Below, piece by piece: positions 1-7,607 of a stretch of 11,364 nt of DNA (position 1 is the stretch's first letter; the number at the start of each line of letters is the position of its first letter). The notes beneath the pieces are model-generated. The model was given only the letters and a program-made list of their open reading frames with translations, made no database searches and was not told the DNA's origin. The DNA is taken from NCBI GenBank assembly GCA_937864255.1, contig CALMIT010000618.1, positions 1 through 11,364 on the forward strand, in the 5' to 3' direction. The stretch comes from an uncultured Saprospiraceae bacterium. Lineage in GTDB: Bacteria > Bacteroidota > Bacteroidia > Chitinophagales > Saprospiraceae. The position numbers were made by a program, and so were the translations under genes.

Positions 1-2766
1 CCAGGTCAGCTGACCTTCCATATCGGCTATATTTTCGGGTAGCAGCGCATTCGCCGGAAACTGAATTTGTATCCATGAACTGCCAGGCTCAGTGAGTATT
101 TGTGCCCCGGAAGGCAAATCCCACACAGCTTCGCCGGAGGCATAATCGAGGCGATCCAACGGAAAGGCACAGCCGTCGGAAGAGCGGATGGCGCAGGTAG
201 GCGGCACTATTGAAAGGGTGATAACTTCACCGGGACAAACACTTGCCGGGCCTCTTATGTATCCGCCGGAAATTTGCACCAGTTCGAGCGGTTCGAGGTT
301 GATGCCTTTTTTAACGGCAATTTTTAGTTGGCAAAAATCTCCCCCGACTCCGTCCGCCACCAGGTAATAAACTGCTCCCGGATCGAGGTTATTTACGGAG
401 AGTTCCTGAATATCTGAACTTTGTAAAATCAGAGACTGGCTCAAAATGTCGAACTGCTCGCAGTCATCCGTTCTTAAAATAAAAATTTCCATGCCTTTTT
501 GCTGCGTACAATTGGCGCTTGCAAACTCAAAAATCACTTCGCTTTCACACGGAGACCACTTGAGCCAATGCGGGTTTTCGAGTTGCCGGTTGATTTTGGA
601 AAGCAAGCCGGCGGGCTGCGGCTCTGTGTTTGTTTGTAACGTGGTACAATAGCCGTTTAAAAACTCGCCGCACAAAAAGGGTGCATAAGCGCAGGTTTTT
701 CCGGGAGGCGTGGGTTCATTTTCCCGGCAAGCCACTTTCCATTCGGCGACGTCGGTCGTATCTTTTGCCACGCAGCCGCGCAGGGTGTCGGTGACGGTCA
801 AAATGTATTTTCCGGCCGCACTTACCCGGAGTTTGGGTGTAGTGGAAAGTATAGTAGCCTCCCGATCTTTTTGCCAGTTGAAAACTACATTTTCGGGTTT
901 TCCTGTCAATGTCGCATTTAATTCAACGCTGCTGTTTTCGGGAGTCAGTACTTCGTATTCAGGCGTTTCTACTGCTAAGTTTCGGATAAATAATTCGAAA
1001 ATGACGGTACTGTCACAGCCAAAGCGGTCTTTTTGATTAATCCTGTATTTGCCTTCGGAGCAATACTGTATTCCATTCAAATCGTAGCATTCATTTTTAC
1101 ATAAAAGTACGGCGGGCAGGTGAGTCACTTTTGGTTTGGATACCGTGAGATCAAGCCAGACAACACTGTCGCAGCCATTGGCTGCCGCGTAAGTAAATCC
1201 GTATCTGCCGCTTTGGCAAAGCGAGCGCCCGTCTTTTTCGATACACTCGCCTTCGCATATTGTCTGGGCAGGCAATTCGGTCACGGCAGGTTGTAAAATT
1301 TCAAGTTGAAAAACAACCACGCTATCGCATCCGTATTGATTTTCGTGCGTCAGGCGGTAAGTTCCGGGTTCGCAAAAAGTTTGACCTTCTATTCGATAGC
1401 AATTTCCCCGGCAGATTTTTACGGGAGGCAAGACCGTTTCCTGCTTTTCGTAAACTTCCAATTTGAATTTTACAATGCTATCGCATCCGTTTTGATCTGT
1501 GTAGGCAAACTGGTAGATTCCGGGATTGCAAAAAGTCTGGTTCTCTGTTTGATAGCAATCGCCCTGGCAAATTTTTACAGTAGGTAGCGTTGTTTCTTGT
1601 TTGGCAAGAATTTCTACTTCAAAATTTACAATGCTGTCACAGCCGTTTGCCCCTGCGAGCGTTACCTCATACCAGCCTGCATCACAATAAGCTGTTCCGT
1701 TAAAGTCAAAACATTCTCCGGCACAAAGCTGCTGCTTGCCGAGATTGAAAGAGGTGGAGGAGATAAATGAAAGGCTGAATAAAAAAGTGGTATCGCAGCC
1801 GTCTTCCGAATTGATGACTACTGAATAGTCGCCGGCATCGCAATATGTCTGACCTCGAAAAAAGGCACAACTACCTGCACATATTTCAATATTTGGCAGG
1901 GTGATTATGTCAGGAGCACGAACAGTTAATTGAAAAGGCTGTACTTCCAGATCGCAGCCGTTTTCATTAAGCCAGGGAAAGCAGGACTCGGGACTACACA
2001 CCACAACACGTGGTATCAATTCTACAAAAACGCTGATAGTGCCCGAAGTTGTAGCCTCCCAGGTCAAGTGGTTGACTCCTATGTGGTTGCCTGTCGTTTC
2101 ATAACTTCCGTCAGGCAGATACCAGTGATAAAGCGTGTCAAACAAACCGGACATATCAGGCAAAGGACACCCGTTGATCTGATCAGTTTGTATCTGGCAA
2201 GTCGGAGGCGTGAGAGATAAATTGACAGTCTGTCCGGCACAAACAGAACCGGGACCTGTAATGTAGCCCGGGATATTTAAGTAATTAAATTCCAGGAAAG
2301 TAGTCGAAATGCCTGATTTTACGGAAATATTATAATCACAAATATCGCCCGAATAACCATCCACCATGAAGTAATAAATTTCTCCGGGGGTGAGGTTGTT
2401 GGCGCTGATTTCTCCTCCGTTTGCTATACCATCAGATGAAAAGCAGTCGGAGACCATTTGAAGGTTTTGATTATAGACGGCTGCTTGTACGCCGAGGTTG
2501 AATTTACAGTTGAACGGAATGATGCTGAATGTTGCGCTGGATTCGCAGGCGATGAAACTAATCCAGTTGTTGTTTTCGATAGTGCCGCAAAACCCCGGGG
2601 GGGCGGTATTGGGCGTATAGCCTAAAGTTGTTGCATTAAAATTGGAAATATCCGGCCAGCACACCAATGGGCCCGGTGGTTCGTCGGCTGGCAGGCAAGG
2701 TTGTCCTTTAGCCGAGATGAGTACTAAAAAGAAGAGCAGAACAGTGGCTGCAAAAAGTTTTTTCAT
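1..2766 (-). CDS. Giant secreted modular surface protein, N-terminal 922 residues (3' end off window)
   Basis: The reading frame is open from the ATG at 2766 to the left edge, so the gene is partial at its 3' end. The start is fixed by an in-frame stop at 2797-2799 with no other start codon between. Residues 1-22 form a signal peptide (MKK, then a hydrophobic stretch ending SAKG before QPC). Residues about 55-255 form a module with FCG, NNWISF, NNLTPG, YYFMVDG and GPGSVCAGQ motifs. Residues 295-606 are six 52-residue repeats with four cysteines each. Residues about 607-680 look Ig/PKD-like. Residues about 690-922 are a second copy of the first module (LCG, NNLDPG, YYLVADG, GPASVCPGE). The architecture resembles giant Saprospiraceae proteins exported by the T9SS and placed on the cell surface, possibly as adhesins. 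The C-terminal sorting domain that would prove this is off the window. No enzymatic motif is visible; function unknown. Confidence 0.93.
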   Translation of the reverse strand, partial: MKKLFAATVLLFFLVLISAKGQPCLPADEPPGPLVCWPDISNFNATTLGYTPNTAPPGFCGTIENNNWISFIACESSATFSIIPFNCKFNLGVQAAVYNQNLQMVSDCFSSDGIANGGEISANNLTPGEIYYFMVDGYSGDICDYNISVKSGISTTFLEFNYLNIPGYITGPGSVCAGQTVNLSLTPPTCQIQTDQINGCPLPDMSGLFDTLYHWYLPDGSYETTGNHIGVNHLTWEATTSGTISVFVELIPRVVVCSPESCFPWLNENGCDLEVQPFQLTVRAPDIITLPNIEICAGSCAFFRGQTYCDAGDYSVVINSEDGCDTTFLFSLSFISSTSFNLGKQQLCAGECFDFNGTAYCDAGWYEVTLAGANGCDSIVNFEVEILAKQETTLPTVKICQGDCYQTENQTFCNPGIYQFAYTDQNGCDSIVKFKLEVYEKQETVLPPVKICRGNCYRIEGQTFCEPGTYRLTHENQYGCDSVVVFQLEILQPAVTELPAQTICEGECIEKDGRSLCQSGRYGFTYAAANGCDSVVWLDLTVSKPKVTHLPAVLLCKNECYDLNGIQYCSEGKYRINQKDRFGCDSTVIFELFIRNLAVETPEYEVLTPENSSVELNATLTGKPENVVFNWQKDREATILSTTPKLRVSAAGKYILTVTDTLRGCVAKDTTDVAEWKVACRENEPTPPGKTCAYAPFLCGEFLNGYCTTLQTNTEPQPAGLLSKINRQLENPHWLKWSPCESEVIFEFASANCTQQKGMEIFILRTDDCEQFDILSQSLILQSSDIQELSVNNLDPGAVYYLVADGVGGDFCQLKIAVKKGINLEPLELVQISGGYIRGPASVCPGEVITLSIVPPTCAIRSSDGCAFPLDRLDYASGEAVWDLPSGAQILTEPGSSWIQIQFPANALLPENIADMEGQLTW
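172..672 (-). repeat. Second copy of the duplicated surface module
   Basis: This covers about residues 699-865 of the surface protein. Landmarks are LCGEF around C699, NNLDPG from 792, YYLVADG, a D-F-C step, GYIRGPASVC ending at C844, and PPTC. The offset from the first copy is 669 residues at NNL, 668 at the GPxSVC cysteine and 639 at the initial CG. The second copy therefore carries about 30 extra residues in its N-terminal half. Edges are approximate. Confidence 0.8.
949..1884 (-). repeat. Six tandem 52-residue (156-bp) four-cysteine repeats inside the surface protein
   Basis: Units cover residues 295-346, 347-398, 399-450, 451-502, 503-554 and 555-606. Each has the pattern I/L-C-x(3)-C, then a cysteine at position 15 (usually Y/F-C), a G-x-Y motif, G-C-D at 29-31 (usually followed by S), and a hydrophobic strand. 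The GCD codons begin exactly 156 bases apart (1800, 1644, 1488, 1332, 1176, 1020). A degenerate half-unit with GCD at residue 270 precedes the array, 53 residues upstream. The 24 cysteines in a secreted protein suggest two disulfides per unit (inference). Units 3 and 4 are the most alike at DNA level, consistent with expansion by duplication. Confidence 0.93.
2185..2589 (-). repeat. First copy of the duplicated surface module
   Basis: This covers about residues 60-194 of the surface protein. Landmarks are FCGT at 59-62, NNLTPG from 123, YYFMVDG, a D-I-C-D step, GYITGPGSVC ending at C176, and PPTC shortly after. All recur in the same order in the second copy. The module resembles a segment commonly placed before PKD-like domains in large Saprospiraceae exoproteins (family recall; no name claimed). 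Edges are approximate. Confidence 0.8.
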
Positions 2767-2891
2767 CGTCAGAGGAGGTATTTGGTGTGTGGTATTTCAC
2801 TTCAAGTTTATTTTATTGCAAAATTTATTCCCGTGTTTATTTTGAAATACGCTGTGCAGTAAAATTATGATTTAAACAGACTCTAAAGTTC

Positions 2892-2926
2892 CAAAATATA
2901 TTAATGTGAATGTCGCTTTTTTCAAA
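2892..2926 (-). promoter_or_regulatory. Weak candidate promoter of the giant surface-protein gene
   Basis: On the minus strand TTTG (2926-2923) is followed 22 bases later by TATATTTTG (2900-2892). This resembles the Bacteroidota TTTG / TAnnTTTG promoter but with one extra base in the -7 element. Transcription would start near 2885, leaving a leader of about 120 bases. The region is AT-rich, so chance matches are likely. Confidence 0.28.
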
Positions 2927-2975
2927 ATCGAGTATAAAGATAATTTTTAGAGTAAAATTTCAAATCGTATGGCAT

Positions 2976-3010
2976 AAAAAAAGCCGATCAACTTCGTTTA
3001 GTCAATCGGC
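2976..3010 (-). terminator. Rho-independent terminator of the propeller surface protein
   Basis: Read on the minus strand, an 11-base-pair stem (GCCGATTGACT pairing with AGTTGATCGGC, two G-U wobbles) closes a six-base loop AAACGA. Seven T residues follow directly (2982-2976). It lies about 45 bases after the stop codon at 3056-3058. On the plus strand the two wobbles become C-A mismatches and the T-run is missing, so the element is built for minus-strand transcripts. Confidence 0.88.
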
Positions 3011-3055
3011 CTGCGAATTCACACCAAATAAACAATTATTCTTAAATCAGCCTCA

Positions 3056-5965
3056 TCAGTTCAGCAAAAGTTTGCCGGTGATCAGGCGTCGGTTATTATC
3101 GGATATTTCAAAAAAGTATAAACCGCCCGGTAAATTTTTTCTATTGAAAATCAATTGATTGTGATCTATTTTTTCCTCTCTTTTCAGCCGGCCAAAAGCA
3201 TCGAATACTTTTAATACGCCGTCTTTCGCGATGTAATTTTCCAGTTTTATCAAAGTTGTATTTGAGAACGGATTTGGAAAAACAACCACGCTGGCGCCGG
3301 TATCTCCCGTTATTTGGATAGAAGAAGAAACCGTATCTATTTCCACGAAATTCAGACCTACAAGGTGATCCGTAAAATTGGTAATAACCGGCGCATTAAA
3401 ATCGAAATAAATGGCGGCGCCGTTTTCAATCATTGTACCCAAAGGCACATCCTGCATTTGTCTGATTCTGAATTTTACAAAACCGTGAGAGCCAGGCTCG
3501 TTGGTAGTGCTATCGGGCAGTAAAATATTATTAAAGGTAAATTTCAAAATTCCGTCGCCGTAAAGTTCCATCGTGTATGGATGGCTGGATGCGCCGGGTA
3601 TCACGCTGCCCTTATCCAGAAAAGACGAAAGCGTGTCGCGAATAACCACCGTAAAAGCAGTATCGGTACCGGTATTTTGAAAACGGACGTGGTATTCAAG
3701 GTCTGTGTTTGGCTCAATAAAATGCTCCTGACCAAAGCCTTTAGGATCGCCTCTTTTGTCATTTGGGTCGTATGAACCAATGTTTTCCTGGCAGTCTATT
3801 TCTACAAAAGTATTGCCGTCATCTTGTGGAAACTGGGTGACGTACCCGGTACTGAATAAAATTGACCCGCAACCTTCCACGGTGACCGACGGATTGCTTC
3901 TGCCCGGATGCCCCGGTCGCTGATCCACTTCAAGCCGTATCGTCTTGCCGTCGCCTTTGATAGTAAAAACCGTGTCCCGTCCGGAATCCAGTTGTACGCT
4001 GCCTATTTTGGAAATAATTTGATCCTCGATGATGATGAAGGCGCTGCGTCCGTTCATTTCGTTATCACCCACATTGCGGATGAATAATTTTATCGAATCA
4101 TTTGTGCAAACAGCATCCACATCCACGCTGGCGCCGTCCCAATTGGCGCCGGGAGCGATACAAAAAGAATCAGGATAAATATGCGCTTCCACACAATGAG
4201 TTTGCCCCAATAATGTAGAATCGCAGTTGACTGTCGTGAAAATTTTGAAATTGCCACACTCGAAAGGCTCCAGGTTGCCTACATCGAAGGTGAATACATT
4301 GCCCGATTGATTCGTCCAGGGCAGTGATGCGCCGGTGACATCAAGAAGCGGATCAAGTTCGATTTCCAGAACAGAACCGGCCGCAACCTGTGTGCCCTGA
4401 TTGCAATATTGGACGAAGTAGGTGTTGGAAAAACAGCGTCTTAAAAAAGGTGTGGAAACGTCCACATGCAAAGAAGAACAGTCAGAGGTCTTTTGTACCG
4501 GAAAATTGATGGTCAGGGTATCATAGGAATTTTGAAACGAAACAGTGAGTTGATTTTGGCAAGGCTCCCAATATTCATTGGGTTGCAGAAGGGACACAGT
4601 GTAAGTCCCCGTATCCACAGCGATGTTAAAATTACCTGCCAAATCAGTTGTCACGTAGTAGCTTTTTGTGCCCTTGATATTTAAAAACCACCCATTAATA
4701 ATCGGCTCGTTTGTTTGATAGATGCAATCGTCATTCAAATCCTGAAAAACATTGCCTTTGAGGATGTTTAAAAAACTTTGTCCCAGGCTGTTTGTGCGAA
4801 TCAAATATGCATCGGCGCTGCCATTGCCAAAACTTTGAGTAAAGCCCGCCACGGTGATATCGCCGTCATTATCTGCCAACACAGCGGAAGCTTCATCGCG
4901 GTTTTGTCCGCCAAAAGTTTGCTTCCAAATCAGGTTGCCTTCACTATCCGTTTTCCAGAGTAGTACATTTCTGTCGGCATTTGCATTGATGCGCGTGTTT
5001 CCGGCAAGAATCAAACTACCGTCAGGCGCCTGCGCGATTGTTCTGGAACTTTCCAATCCGCTTTCTTGCAGCGTTTTTTCAAAAATCACATCGCCCTCTG
5101 TGTCTATCTTGGTCAGCCAGATGTCGTCATCGGCTGTTCCGGCGCCATTTTTAAATCCGCAAAAAACAAATTCATCCGGCGACGTGGCGATGATGGATAA
5201 TGCCTGTTCCTCATCGGTGGGAGCGCCGTAGATTTCTTCCCAGACAACATTTCCGCCGGCATCCAATTTGTAAACCAGGGCGTCAATACTCGAAGTAAAA
5301 CTATGCGTATAACCAACTACCAGGCATGTGCCGTCGCTCAGAGCTGCGGCATCGTAGCCCTCGTCTATACCTGCGCCGCCCAGCACTTTTTCCCAGATTG
5401 TGCTTCCGTCGCCGGCGGCGGCTTTCCATACGAAAAAATCATTGCCCGGGAGCGGAGTCCCGTTATCGTCTATGAAATTTATTTTGCTGCCGGTGATTAT
5501 CAAATTTCCATCTGCACTTGTTTCAAGCGACCTGCACACCACCGAATCCTCCTGTGCAAACGCCGTCCAGAGTTGATTGCCCAGTACGTCGGTTTTTATT
5601 AAAAAAGCCAAACTCGAATCGGGCGCTGACGTACGCAATTGTGTACCCGCAATATAAAATCCACCGTCGGCAGCTTGCGCAATTGCTGCTCCCAGTTCGT
5701 CCCAATCACTATTTCCAAATGACCTATGCCACTGCTCAAAACCATCCGCATCCACCTTAACAAGATAAACATCCCGGTTGCCATTGCCAAAACTTTGGGT
5801 AGTACCTACCAGGAGCCATCCGCCATCGGCAGTGGGTAAGAGATCACTCGCTACGTCAGAGGCCGTGCTGCCGAATGTTCTCTCCCAGCCCTGAGCATAT
5901 ACCGTGGCATAGGCGAGGAGTATAAAAAGAACAGCCAGAGGTCTTATTTGGAAAAATCTATTCAT
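3056..5965 (-). CDS. Secreted propeller/DUF11-type surface protein with T9SS type A sorting domain
   Basis: The 969-residue protein is complete. Residues 1-24 are a signal peptide (cleavage after VYA). Residues 27-393 contain seven blade-like repeats of 51-58 residues, each opening with an aromatic (W27, W79, W133, W191, W242, F295, W347), usually followed by FG or LG, then DGG and a G-x-T-x-S step; this suggests a seven-blade beta-propeller. Residues about 403-460 resemble a prealbumin-like SdrD-B domain (GNVFQDLNDDC). Residues 500-720 are extracellular beta repeats. Residues about 730-865 match the DUF7619/DUF11-like type (SYDPNDK, RFQNTGTDTA, YFDFNAPV). Residues about 893-969 form a T9SS type A sorting domain (VVFPNPF, LPGGLYFFEI, GKLLLN). 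Export through the Sec system and then the T9SS to the cell surface or medium is expected. No catalytic residues are visible, and the ligand is unknown. Confidence 0.97.
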   Translation of the reverse strand: MNRFFQIRPLAVLFILLAYATVYAQGWERTFGSTASDVASDLLPTADGGWLLVGTTQSFGNGNRDVYLVKVDADGFEQWHRSFGNSDWDELGAAIAQAADGGFYIAGTQLRTSAPDSSLAFLIKTDVLGNQLWTAFAQEDSVVCRSLETSADGNLIITGSKINFIDDNGTPLPGNDFFVWKAAAGDGSTIWEKVLGGAGIDEGYDAAALSDGTCLVVGYTHSFTSSIDALVYKLDAGGNVVWEEIYGAPTDEEQALSIIATSPDEFVFCGFKNGAGTADDDIWLTKIDTEGDVIFEKTLQESGLESSRTIAQAPDGSLILAGNTRINANADRNVLLWKTDSEGNLIWKQTFGGQNRDEASAVLADNDGDITVAGFTQSFGNGSADAYLIRTNSLGQSFLNILKGNVFQDLNDDCIYQTNEPIINGWFLNIKGTKSYYVTTDLAGNFNIAVDTGTYTVSLLQPNEYWEPCQNQLTVSFQNSYDTLTINFPVQKTSDCSSLHVDVSTPFLRRCFSNTYFVQYCNQGTQVAAGSVLEIELDPLLDVTGASLPWTNQSGNVFTFDVGNLEPFECGNFKIFTTVNCDSTLLGQTHCVEAHIYPDSFCIAPGANWDGASVDVDAVCTNDSIKLFIRNVGDNEMNGRSAFIIIEDQIISKIGSVQLDSGRDTVFTIKGDGKTIRLEVDQRPGHPGRSNPSVTVEGCGSILFSTGYVTQFPQDDGNTFVEIDCQENIGSYDPNDKRGDPKGFGQEHFIEPNTDLEYHVRFQNTGTDTAFTVVIRDTLSSFLDKGSVIPGASSHPYTMELYGDGILKFTFNNILLPDSTTNEPGSHGFVKFRIRQMQDVPLGTMIENGAAIYFDFNAPVITNFTDHLVGLNFVEIDTVSSSIQITGDTGASVVVFPNPFSNTTLIKLENYIAKDGVLKVFDAFGRLKREEKIDHNQLIFNRKNLPGGLYFFEISDNNRRLITGKLLLN
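4819..4837 (-). repeat. 19-bp exact repeat, copy in blade 7 of the propeller gene
   Basis: The plus-strand sequence TGCCATTGCCAAAACTTTG occurs here and again at 5779-5797. It encodes the SFGNG step of the seventh blade. The exact identity, 960 bases apart within otherwise diverged blades, hints at recent blade duplication or gene conversion between the first and last blades. Confidence 0.85.
5779..5797 (-). repeat. 19-bp exact repeat, copy in blade 1 of the propeller gene
   Basis: This is the partner of the copy at 4819-4837 and encodes the SFGNG step of the first blade. The flanking codons also give similar residues (D-V-Y-L-V-K here, D-A-Y-L-I-R in blade 7). Confidence 0.85.
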
Positions 5966-6116
5966 TTATGCTCAGTGCTATTTTTCTAAGGTTAAATATC
6001 GCCTGATACGGCGCTAAAATTTCGGATCAAAAATTGATGATTCTCGGATGGTTGTTTTTTAAAAAAGCCTATTTTTGTTGCGTTTTTAAAATTAAATTCT
6101 CGGATAAAAAATAAAA
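5966..6116. promoter_or_regulatory. Divergent intergenic promoter region
   Basis: This region of 151 bases separates the minus-strand propeller gene from the plus-strand helical protein gene, so it must promote at least one and probably both. It contains a 10-base direct repeat ATTCTCGGAT (6040-6049 and 6096-6105) with a partial third copy TTTCGGAT at 6020-6027. It also has a small inverted repeat ATCAA-AAA-TTGAT (6026-6038) and a palindromic T6A6 block at 6055-6066. I could not identify a clear -7 element for the minus-strand gene. Confidence 0.6.
6052..6077 (+). promoter_or_regulatory. Candidate Bacteroidota-type promoter of the helical protein gene
   Basis: TATTTTTG at 6070-6077 matches the TAnnTTTG -7 consensus of Bacteroidota primary sigma factors. 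A TTG at 6052-6054, 15 bases upstream, could serve as the -33 element, though the spacing is short. Transcription would begin near 6083, giving a leader of about 33 bases before the ATG at 6117. Confidence 0.5.
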
Positions 6117-7517
6117 ATGGCGGAATCAAAAGTTGTACAAATCATAAAAAAACTTGACCAGAAGGAAGTCAAACTGCTCGACAAGTTTGTAAAGTCGCCG
6201 TTTTTTAATCAGCACACGGATGTAATCAGGCTTTTCGATTATTTGCAAAAAACTATTTCAGAGGGCGGCAGCGCTTTAAGCAACGAACAAATATTCAAAG
6301 TCATTTTCAAGGATGAAAAACTCGATCTCCAGAAACTTCATTACATCAATTCCTATCTTTTAAAACTTATAGAGTCGTTCCTCGCCTGGCAACAATGGGA
6401 GGAAGATAATATCGAACAGCAGATTTTTTTACTGCGTGCCTACAGGCTGCATAAATTGGATGACCAGTTTAGAAGGCTGTACAAAAAACTGGAAGAAACA
6501 CTCGAAAAACTTCCCTTGCGCAACAACCAATACCACAACCTGCGCTACAAAATGCAAATCGAACAACTCAAATTTGCCAGAGAAGGTCGTACGGGCGACC
6601 TTCAGTTGCAGGAACTCTCAGACGCTCAGGACATTGCCTACATCGCTGAAAAACTTTACAATGCCTGCACCCTGCTGAGCCATCAGGCAGTTTTTAAAAA
6701 AGAATACGATCCGGGTTTGCTGCCCAACGTACTGGAACATATCGAAAACAGCGGGCGCATCGAAGAGCCGGCTATCGCGCTCTATTATTACGCCTATCTT
6801 TCCTTGTCGAACATTGAAAAGGTTGAAAATTTTCACCAGTTGAAAAAACTGTTGCAACTGCATCGCGATCGTTTTGATGCCTCGGAATTGCGTGGACTTT
6901 ATCTCGTGGCTACTAATTTTTGCATCCGCAGAATCAACCGCGGCGAAGGCAGTTTTTTTAAAGAAATTTTTGAAATTTATAAGTCTGGCCTGGACGCCCG
7001 CGTATTTTTGGAAAACGGGATGCTAAGCCGCTGGACTTTCAATAACATCGTGGTAGCTGCGGTCAAATTGAAAGATTTTGGGTGGGCAGAAAAATTTATC
7101 AACGAACAAATAGACAAGATAAATCCCGAGCATCGCGAAGGTACTCATAGCTTCAATCTGGCATATTTTTACTTTGAAAAAGGCGACTACGATAAAGCGA
7201 TGCCGCTGCTCACGCAGATGGAACACGACGACGTTTTGCACAACCTTTTTGCCAAAGCCACCCTCGCAAAAATGTACTACAAGCTCGCGGAGTTTGACTC
7301 GCTGGACAACTTGCTGCAAAGTTTTAAAATCTACATCCGCCGCAAAAAAATCCTCGGTTACCACAAAGACAATTACCTGAATTTTATCCGCTATATGCAA
7401 AAACTAACGCAGGTTAATATTTTTGATAAAAGCGCAAAAGCGGCATTGAGCGAGCAAATTCAAAATGAAAAAATGCTGGCCGAGCGCGAGTGGCTCCTCG
7501 AAAGTTTGAAAGGCTGA
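6117..7517 (+). CDS. Helical TPR-like protein of unknown function
   Basis: This is a complete protein of 466 residues. The start is fixed by an in-frame TAA at 6105-6107 just before it. The N-terminus (KKLDQKEVKLLDKFVKSPFF at 11-30, then a DVIRLFDYL helix) resembles a conserved hypothetical family I associate with Saprospiraceae genomes; I cannot name it. The rest is predicted almost wholly alpha-helical, rich in K, L and E. At about 344-412 a helix-turn-helix pair (NLAYFYFEKGDYDKAMPLL, then AKATLAKMYYKLAEFDSLD) looks like TPR hairpins. There is no signal peptide or membrane segment, so it is probably a cytoplasmic protein-interaction scaffold (inference). It lies 90 bases upstream of the helicase gene on the same strand and could share its transcript, but no functional link is shown. 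Confidence 0.95.
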   Translation: MAESKVVQIIKKLDQKEVKLLDKFVKSPFFNQHTDVIRLFDYLQKTISEGGSALSNEQIFKVIFKDEKLDLQKLHYINSYLLKLIESFLAWQQWEEDNIEQQIFLLRAYRLHKLDDQFRRLYKKLEETLEKLPLRNNQYHNLRYKMQIEQLKFAREGRTGDLQLQELSDAQDIAYIAEKLYNACTLLSHQAVFKKEYDPGLLPNVLEHIENSGRIEEPAIALYYYAYLSLSNIEKVENFHQLKKLLQLHRDRFDASELRGLYLVATNFCIRRINRGEGSFFKEIFEIYKSGLDARVFLENGMLSRWTFNNIVVAAVKLKDFGWAEKFINEQIDKINPEHREGTHSFNLAYFYFEKGDYDKAMPLLTQMEHDDVLHNLFAKATLAKMYYKLAEFDSLDNLLQSFKIYIRRKKILGYHKDNYLNFIRYMQKLTQVNIFDKSAKAALSEQIQNEKMLAEREWLLESLKG

Positions 7518-7607
7518 TGTGAATTTCCTTTTTAAAAAAATATTTTTCAGAACTTGGCCCTCCCGAAAACGAAGAACTGAAAAACCTTTCATCGCAAACG
7601 ACCATTC

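Larger units (their letters stand above)
2767..3055. other. Intergenic region between the two surface-protein genes
   Basis: This AT-rich stretch of 289 bases separates the stop codon of the propeller protein from the start of the giant repeat protein, both on the minus strand. It holds the terminator at 2976-3010 and one weak promoter candidate at 2892-2926. I see no convincing small gene or RNA in it. The terminator suggests that the two surface genes are separate transcription units. Confidence 0.7.

Noticed and set aside
949..1884. CRISPR-like periodicity from the regular 156-base spacing
   Set aside because: The repeats are diverged coding sequence with a period that is a multiple of three and conserved protein motifs, not identical short repeats with unique spacers.
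2695..2766. Lipoprotein signal for the giant surface protein because of a cysteine soon after the hydrophobic stretch
   Set aside because: The residues before the cysteine (KGQP) do not form a lipobox; an ordinary signal peptidase I site fits better.
2771..2778. AGAGGAGG on the plus strand, resembling a Shine-Dalgarno sequence
   Set aside because: No plausible plus-strand coding sequence follows it, and it sits immediately upstream of the start codon of the minus-strand gene, where it reads CCTCCTCT.
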